64,000 bases of DNA. Source: Trichomonas vaginalis G3 (taxonomy: Eukaryota; Parabasalia; Trichomonadida; Trichomonadidae). The notes under the pieces are model-generated. The model searched no databases. It was not told where the DNA came from and saw only the letters and a list, made by a program, of their open reading frames with translations. The position numbers and the translations under genes were made by a program. The stretch is taken from the NCBI RefSeq assembly GCF_026262505.1, contig NC_067207.1:30844082-30908081 (forward strand). Direction: 5' to 3'. This document shows, piece after piece, positions 60,620 to 64,000 of the stretch (position 1 is its first letter; each line of letters starts with the position of its first letter).

Positions 60620-60835
60620 AAAAAAAAAAAAAAAAAAAAAAAAAAGGTAGTGGGGCTTCCAGGCACTTCGTGCCTTCTAGCCCTGAAGATGTTTAGTATA
60701 AATGAAGTTTTTATTCGGAGGGCTTCCAGGCGCGTTGCGCCCTCTAGCCCATAAGAAATTTTTCCCAAGACCCAAGAGGAGGACCGAACCCCAGCCGACC
60801 AGCCGTTGACTTTTTTGTCAAGACTTCTTCGTAAT
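60620..60835. repeat. Left terminal region of Maverick C
   Basis: A tract, tip hairpin aggcacttcgtgcct, the unit ctgaagatgtttagtataaa, and a second hairpin variant (gcgttgcgc). It then holds cccaagacccaagaggagga and accccagccgaccagccgtt, which match the right end of copy B inverted. Confidence 0.8.
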
Positions 60836-61040
60836 GAGCGTAAATGACCCAAAAATAATGTTTATGTTAGAATGTTAGATCTAACACCTTTTCTAACATG
60901 TTTTCTAACATCGTAGAAAACTCATGAATTTCATCGTATATGTTTTGTCAAACATGAACGTAAATGTTTTGTCAAGACTTCTTCGTAAATGTTTTGTCAC
61001 TTTTCTGTCACTTTTCAGGAAAAAACATTTTTATTATTAT
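60836..61040. repeat. Palindromic spacer, GTTAGATCTAAC type
   Basis: atgttagaatgttagatcta with aacatgttttctaacatc arms and an adjacent AT box, then copies of cgtaaatgttttgtc. It is the third variant of the spacer family, matching one in copy A near 4260-4320. Confidence 0.65.
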
Positions 61041-61046
61041 ATATAA

Positions 61047-61865
61047 ATGAATTTTACAAAACCACCGTTACCGTTCTTTGGAAATAAGAGTAAATGTAAA
61101 GATATTATATTGAGAGAACTTAAGAAACTACCGAATGGTCTAACATTTGTAGATTTGTTCGGTGGAAGTTTCTATATATCCCATTTATGTCATACAATAT
61201 TCCCAGACTCAAAGATTATATGCAATGACTTCGACAACTATATGGACCGTCTCAAACATATTCCAGACACTAACAAAATATTGAAAGAGTTAAAAGAAAA
61301 GATACCTATAGGTAAGATGGAACGTATACCATTAGATAAGAAAAATATTGTGAGAGAGGTTTTGAAAAAAGCAGAATATATAGACTGGAATAGTATATCT
61401 GCTAGACTATTATATAGTGGTGCTATAAGAGTTCATGACATTGAAACACTTATGTCAAAAGTTTTATATCTTAACTATACAAATGTTTTCAAAGAGGACA
61501 TAGAAAAATATATTGAGGGTATAGAGTTTGTGAGATGTCATTGGACAGAGTTGTATGAAAAATATAAAGACAAGGAAAATGTTTTCTTTATAGTGGACCC
61601 GCCGTTCTATAACACATGGGATTTTCAATACCAAGTAGACTGGACTTTGAGAGACTCTTTAGAAACTTTAGACGTTATACATAACCATCCATGCTTTTAC
61701 TTTACATCCGATAAAAGTGGTTTGGAAAGTGTCATGAGATGGTTAGAGGACATACATGACTATGAGTTTAGATACGATAAGATAGAATATGAGAGAGGTC
61801 CTATAAACTGGAGAAAGTGTCATAACAAAGAAATTTTATTAGTAAGTAAATGTGGTTTGAAATAG
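61047..61865 (+). CDS. D12-class DNA adenine-N6 methylase (whole)
   Basis: A 272-residue open frame, the best copy of the three. AdoMet site: PFFGNKSKC (residues 8-16) and VDLFGGSFYISHLC (residues 35-48). Catalytic motif: FFIVDPPFYNTWDF (near residue 187). The class transfers a methyl group to N6 of adenine in DNA, like Dam and T4 Dam. The gene is next to the tip in all three Mavericks, preceded by tttttattattatatataaATG. In the organism it could protect or mark element DNA or the host genome; which one is open. Confidence 0.88.
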   Translation: MNFTKPPLPFFGNKSKCKDIILRELKKLPNGLTFVDLFGGSFYISHLCHTIFPDSKIICNDFDNYMDRLKHIPDTNKILKELKEKIPIGKMERIPLDKKNIVREVLKKAEYIDWNSISARLLYSGAIRVHDIETLMSKVLYLNYTNVFKEDIEKYIEGIEFVRCHWTELYEKYKDKENVFFIVDPPFYNTWDFQYQVDWTLRDSLETLDVIHNHPCFYFTSDKSGLESVMRWLEDIHDYEFRYDKIEYERGPINWRKCHNKEILLVSKCGLK

Positions 61866-61981
61866 GACTACTTGTTTTAGGTTTTTTCCATTGTGTCATT
61901 TATTTCTTTGACGTGGCAGAAAAGTACAGAGAATATGAAGATGAACCAATGCCTGCAAATGTTCAGTATATGTACTCGTAA
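61850..61981 (+). CDS. Conserved 43-residue single-pass membrane protein
   Basis: Open frame MWFEIGLLVLGFFHCVIYFF with tail DVAEKYREYEDEPMPANVQY. The ATG lies inside the last codons of the methylase gene (overlap of 16 bases in another frame). Differences from copies A and B are mostly conservative (L to F, R to K). Confidence 0.72.
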   Translation: MWFEIGLLVLGFFHCVIYFFDVAEKYREYEDEPMPANVQYMYS

Positions 61982-62004
61982 GAGATATTTTTATCTAATA
62001 TTAA

Positions 62005-62363
62005 ATGGACGCACAGAACTTAGCGAATGCACAGCAACCTGGACAACCAAACCAGAGAATATTCCAAATGAAGTTAGAATACAAACTGCAATGGCAAACT
62101 ATGGTCAAGTGCCAACAGATGTACAAATGCAAACTGCCATGTCAAATGACGCTGCGTTAGGTTTGCCACCATGGTATGCAAATATGAGATGGAAAGAGTT
62201 TTATACAAACCCTGAAGTGGGATATAAACAACTTTATGCAGATGACGCGAACACAGGAGTTGACCCAGAATATGTTTTCTACCAGAGGAGAAACAGAATG
62301 TATGAGCTCCAGTTAAAGAATGCTATGGAACTCAACAGGAAACGTAAGAGACTAGGCGACATT
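62005..62363 (+). CDS. Unknown about 120-residue Maverick protein (broken copy)
   Basis: Same family as 24773-25135, with the paired VRIQTAMANYGQVP and VQMQTAMSNDAALG segments and the basic helix at the end. About one or two breaks. Preceded by tttttatctaatattaaATG. Confidence 0.62.
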
Positions 62364-62383
62364 AGATTTTTACATATAGTAAA

Positions 62384-62626
62384 ATGGGTTTCTTCAGTAA
62401 GATAGGAAACTTCTTTCGAAATGTTGGAAGAGGTATATGGAATGGAATAAAAACCGTAGGAAGAGGAATTTGGAACGGTGTCAAAAATATTGGTAAAAGG
62501 GTAGGTCAGTTTGTTGGTATTATACCTAAAGACCCTGAACCAGAAGAGCAAGCTCCTGTTATACAACAGCCTGAACCTGCACCACAGTCTAGTTGGCAAC
62601 CAAATCCAACACCTCAACCGTATTAA
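62384..62626 (+). CDS. 80-residue amphipathic Gly/Trp-rich protein
   Basis: Open. Two GRGIWNG units separated by IKTV are followed by VKNIGKRVGQFVGIIP, then a P/Q/E-rich tail ending TPQPY. Almost identical to the copy A protein. A membrane-active helix pair is likely; its role in a virion or in membrane passage is inference. Confidence 0.72.
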   Translation: MGFFSKIGNFFRNVGRGIWNGIKTVGRGIWNGVKNIGKRVGQFVGIIPKDPEPEEQAPVIQQPEPAPQSSWQPNPTPQPY

Positions 62627-62630
62627 AAAA

Positions 62631-63479
62631 TTATATTTTTACCGTTCGATAGTAGTTGTATATGAAACTAAGTTCTAAGTAAAACGCATGGTATAATGGA
62701 ATTATTCTTTTTCTTCCATCTGTAGTAAACCATACTTGAAAGTCTGAAATACTTCCACTTGGTGGTTCGTATAACTTTGTAGGTTTTTCGTAAAAGTCAT
62801 TTGCCAAGCATAAGAAAGAGTTTTGGGCGCCAGAAAATGAAGCATGAACAATAATAGCAGCTGGGTCGAAAACATCTTTAAATAAATATGGTTCATCTCT
62901 TGCATATCGACTGTAAATATTTGCTAAAGGAAGTTCGACTTTCTGATTTAACATTCTTTGCAAATAATACCATGACATTGCAGTGAATTCTGTATATATT
63001 TGTTCGTCTTTCTTTGGATTGTCTTCGTAGATTTGAAATGACACTTGTGAATTTTGTTTGTCATATACAATTCTCACATAAAGTGTGCTCTCGGTATTTG
63101 CATATTCATCAGCATATTTTGCATAACATGAATTTATTTTATCTTCTATATTTTTTAACGCAGTCTGTAGAGAAGATGAAAGGTCAACTTGTATTAGCTC
63201 AATTTCTTCCCACATTTTTCGTTTCCCTTCAGATATATAATCTATATGAAACCTTACAATAAATGGAAAACTTTTATCTTCTACAGACACAAACTTCATT
63301 CTACGAAAGCCAATAGCTTTTGTGACAGATGGGTCTCTTAGCCATCTTAATGGGTAGTCAAAACGATAGCCTTCATGCTTTACGGTCTCTGTCTCAAACT
63401 TTTGACCGACATTAGTAAAAAGTTCATCTAATGGTTTAGTTGTAGCAACTCTTGAATTTTCTTTTTCTATTGGAAGCAT
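62631..63479 (-). CDS. 282-residue protein with a different core
   Basis: Open and the same length as the copy A protein. The first about 64 residues (MLPIEKENSRVATTKPLDEL) and the last about 78 (VHASFSGAQNSFLCLANDFY to YNYYRTVKI) are nearly identical to copy A. The middle (for example WEEIELIQVDLSSSLQTALK, then YADEYANTESTLYVRIVYDK) shares only scattered residues with it but keeps the same length. This is the pattern of an exchangeable domain between fixed ends. Confidence 0.78.
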   Translation of the reverse strand: MLPIEKENSRVATTKPLDELFTNVGQKFETETVKHEGYRFDYPLRWLRDPSVTKAIGFRRMKFVSVEDKSFPFIVRFHIDYISEGKRKMWEEIELIQVDLSSSLQTALKNIEDKINSCYAKYADEYANTESTLYVRIVYDKQNSQVSFQIYEDNPKKDEQIYTEFTAMSWYYLQRMLNQKVELPLANIYSRYARDEPYLFKDVFDPAAIIVHASFSGAQNSFLCLANDFYEKPTKLYEPPSGSISDFQVWFTTDGRKRIIPLYHAFYLELSFIYNYYRTVKI

Positions 63480-63497
63480 ATTTTATCTAGAATAAAA
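63480..63497. promoter_or_regulatory. 18-bp near-palindromic divergent promoter
   Basis: attttatctagaataaaa lies between the ATGs of the variable-core gene and the tail-fibre gene, as in copies A and B. Confidence 0.65.
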
Positions 63498-63962
63498 ATG
63501 TCAAATGAAACAGCGTCTATGAGAGAAATACAACACAACCGACAACTCATTTTGCAAGCTCTAAATAAGAACACAACAAACTTTTCAAACTATTCTAAGA
63601 TATCTGAGTCATTGAAAGAAGGAAACTTAAAACTGACATTAAACCCAATGACAGATGAGTTTCTGTTTCAAGACAACAAGAACCATACTGTTTGTATAAA
63701 TCCAACAAAAGGAACCTTAAACGAGAAACCTATAGATGAACTTCTTTTGAAAGCAGATGTTGACAACAAAGCTGACAAAGAGTATGTAGACGATGCAATA
63801 GCAAAAGAAGAAGAAAGAGCTAACAAAGCTTATGCAACAAAAGAGGATGTTGAAAAGAAAGCAGATAAAACATATGTTGACGATGAGTTAGCATGTGTGA
63901 CTAGTGCGTTAGTGAAGAAGGCATATAAGGAATATGTGGATGAAAAAGACAATGAAAGTTAG
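63498..63962 (+). CDS. Tail-fibre protein, N-terminal part
   Basis: The conserved N-terminal module (SMREIQHNRQLILQALNKNT) and the first stalk repeats (ADKEYVDDAIAKEEERANKA, ADKTYVDDELACVTSALVKK). The stalk order again differs from copies A and B. Similarity to copy A stops at about 63956, where the window turns to unrelated sequence. Confidence 0.7.
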   Translation: MSNETASMREIQHNRQLILQALNKNTTNFSNYSKISESLKEGNLKLTLNPMTDEFLFQDNKNHTVCINPTKGTLNEKPIDELLLKADVDNKADKEYVDDAIAKEEERANKAYATKEDVEKKADKTYVDDELACVTSALVKKAYKEYVDEKDNES

Positions 63963-64000
63963 TATACAAGTCTTGGGTACGGCGGCACTGCGTTCCACCT
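63957..64000. other. Unrelated GC-richer end of window
   Basis: The last 44 bases (with gtcttgggtacggcggcact and gcgttccacct) do not continue the tail-fibre gene and are more GC-rich than any neighbouring stretch. This may be a junction to another sequence, low-quality contig-end sequence, or a contaminant. Confidence 0.5.

Larger units (their letters stand above)
60620..63956 (+). mobile_element. Maverick/Polinton copy C (left part only)
   Basis: Begins with an A tract (60620-60645) directly after Pmp-like coding sequence, then the same tip (GGTAGTGGGGCTTCC and the hairpin) as copy B. The genes in view are methylase, 43-residue membrane protein, 120-residue and 80-residue proteins, the 282-residue variable-core protein and the start of the tail-fibre gene. 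The sequence leaves the Maverick pattern at about 63957. It looks young; about one break in view. Confidence 0.9.

Overview
The window is very AT-rich, its host genes appear to lack introns, and at least two host genes carry a TCA-type initiator just before the ATG. It holds three Maverick/Polinton copies, Mutator-like and mariner-like DNA elements, and genes of the chlamydial-Pmp-like surface family. This combination points to the parabasalid parasite Trichomonas vaginalis or a very close relative. The assignment rests on family knowledge and gene content; no search was run.

Layout: (1) 1-14594 is Maverick copy A, entering from beyond the left edge and ending in a hairpin-bearing tip with a T tract. 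(2) 14595-22957 is host DNA: a Mak11/PAK1IP1-like WD40 protein, a small coiled-coil protein, a helical-repeat protein, a ubiquilin/Dsk2-like UBL-STI1-UBA protein, an unknown basic-tailed protein and a Rho/Rac GTPase. (3) 22958-44230 is Maverick copy B, seen from tip to tip (about 21.3 kb) and flanked by a 10-bp direct repeat. (4) 44241-60619 is host DNA: a helical-repeat protein, a GT61-like glycosyltransferase, a cluster of near-perfect hairpins, a large unknown protein, a broken Ig-like surface gene, a 5'-truncated Pmp-like gene, and a second Pmp-like gene split by a Mutator-like element, a TA-flanked foldback element and Maverick C. (5) 60620 to the right edge is the left part of Maverick copy C.

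The Mavericks share one gene order from the tip inward: D12-class adenine methylase, a 43-residue membrane protein, two small proteins, a 282-residue protein with an interchangeable core, a phage-type tail-fibre/collar protein, integrase, three small proteins, then a replication slot. That slot holds protein-primed DNA polymerase B in A and an HNH endonuclease in B. Next come a tRNA-like Pol III unit, a tandem array, KilA-N/T5orf172 proteins and the packaging ATPase. Copy B continues with an SF3 helicase, a candidate penton protein, the candidate major capsid protein and three further structural-looking genes. Copies A and C are nearly identical to B over large stretches, so the insertions look recent, yet many frames in B are broken. 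The late block of B (40589-43768) is fully open.

The most interesting signals belong to the elements as systems. A short T-rich promoter-like motif sits directly before nearly every element gene. Ultra-short divergent promoters recur. Spacer palindromes change sequence between copies while keeping their pairing. A bacteriophage-style receptor-binding locus lies beside a protein whose middle is swapped between copies. A tRNA-like Pol III unit is conserved in two copies.
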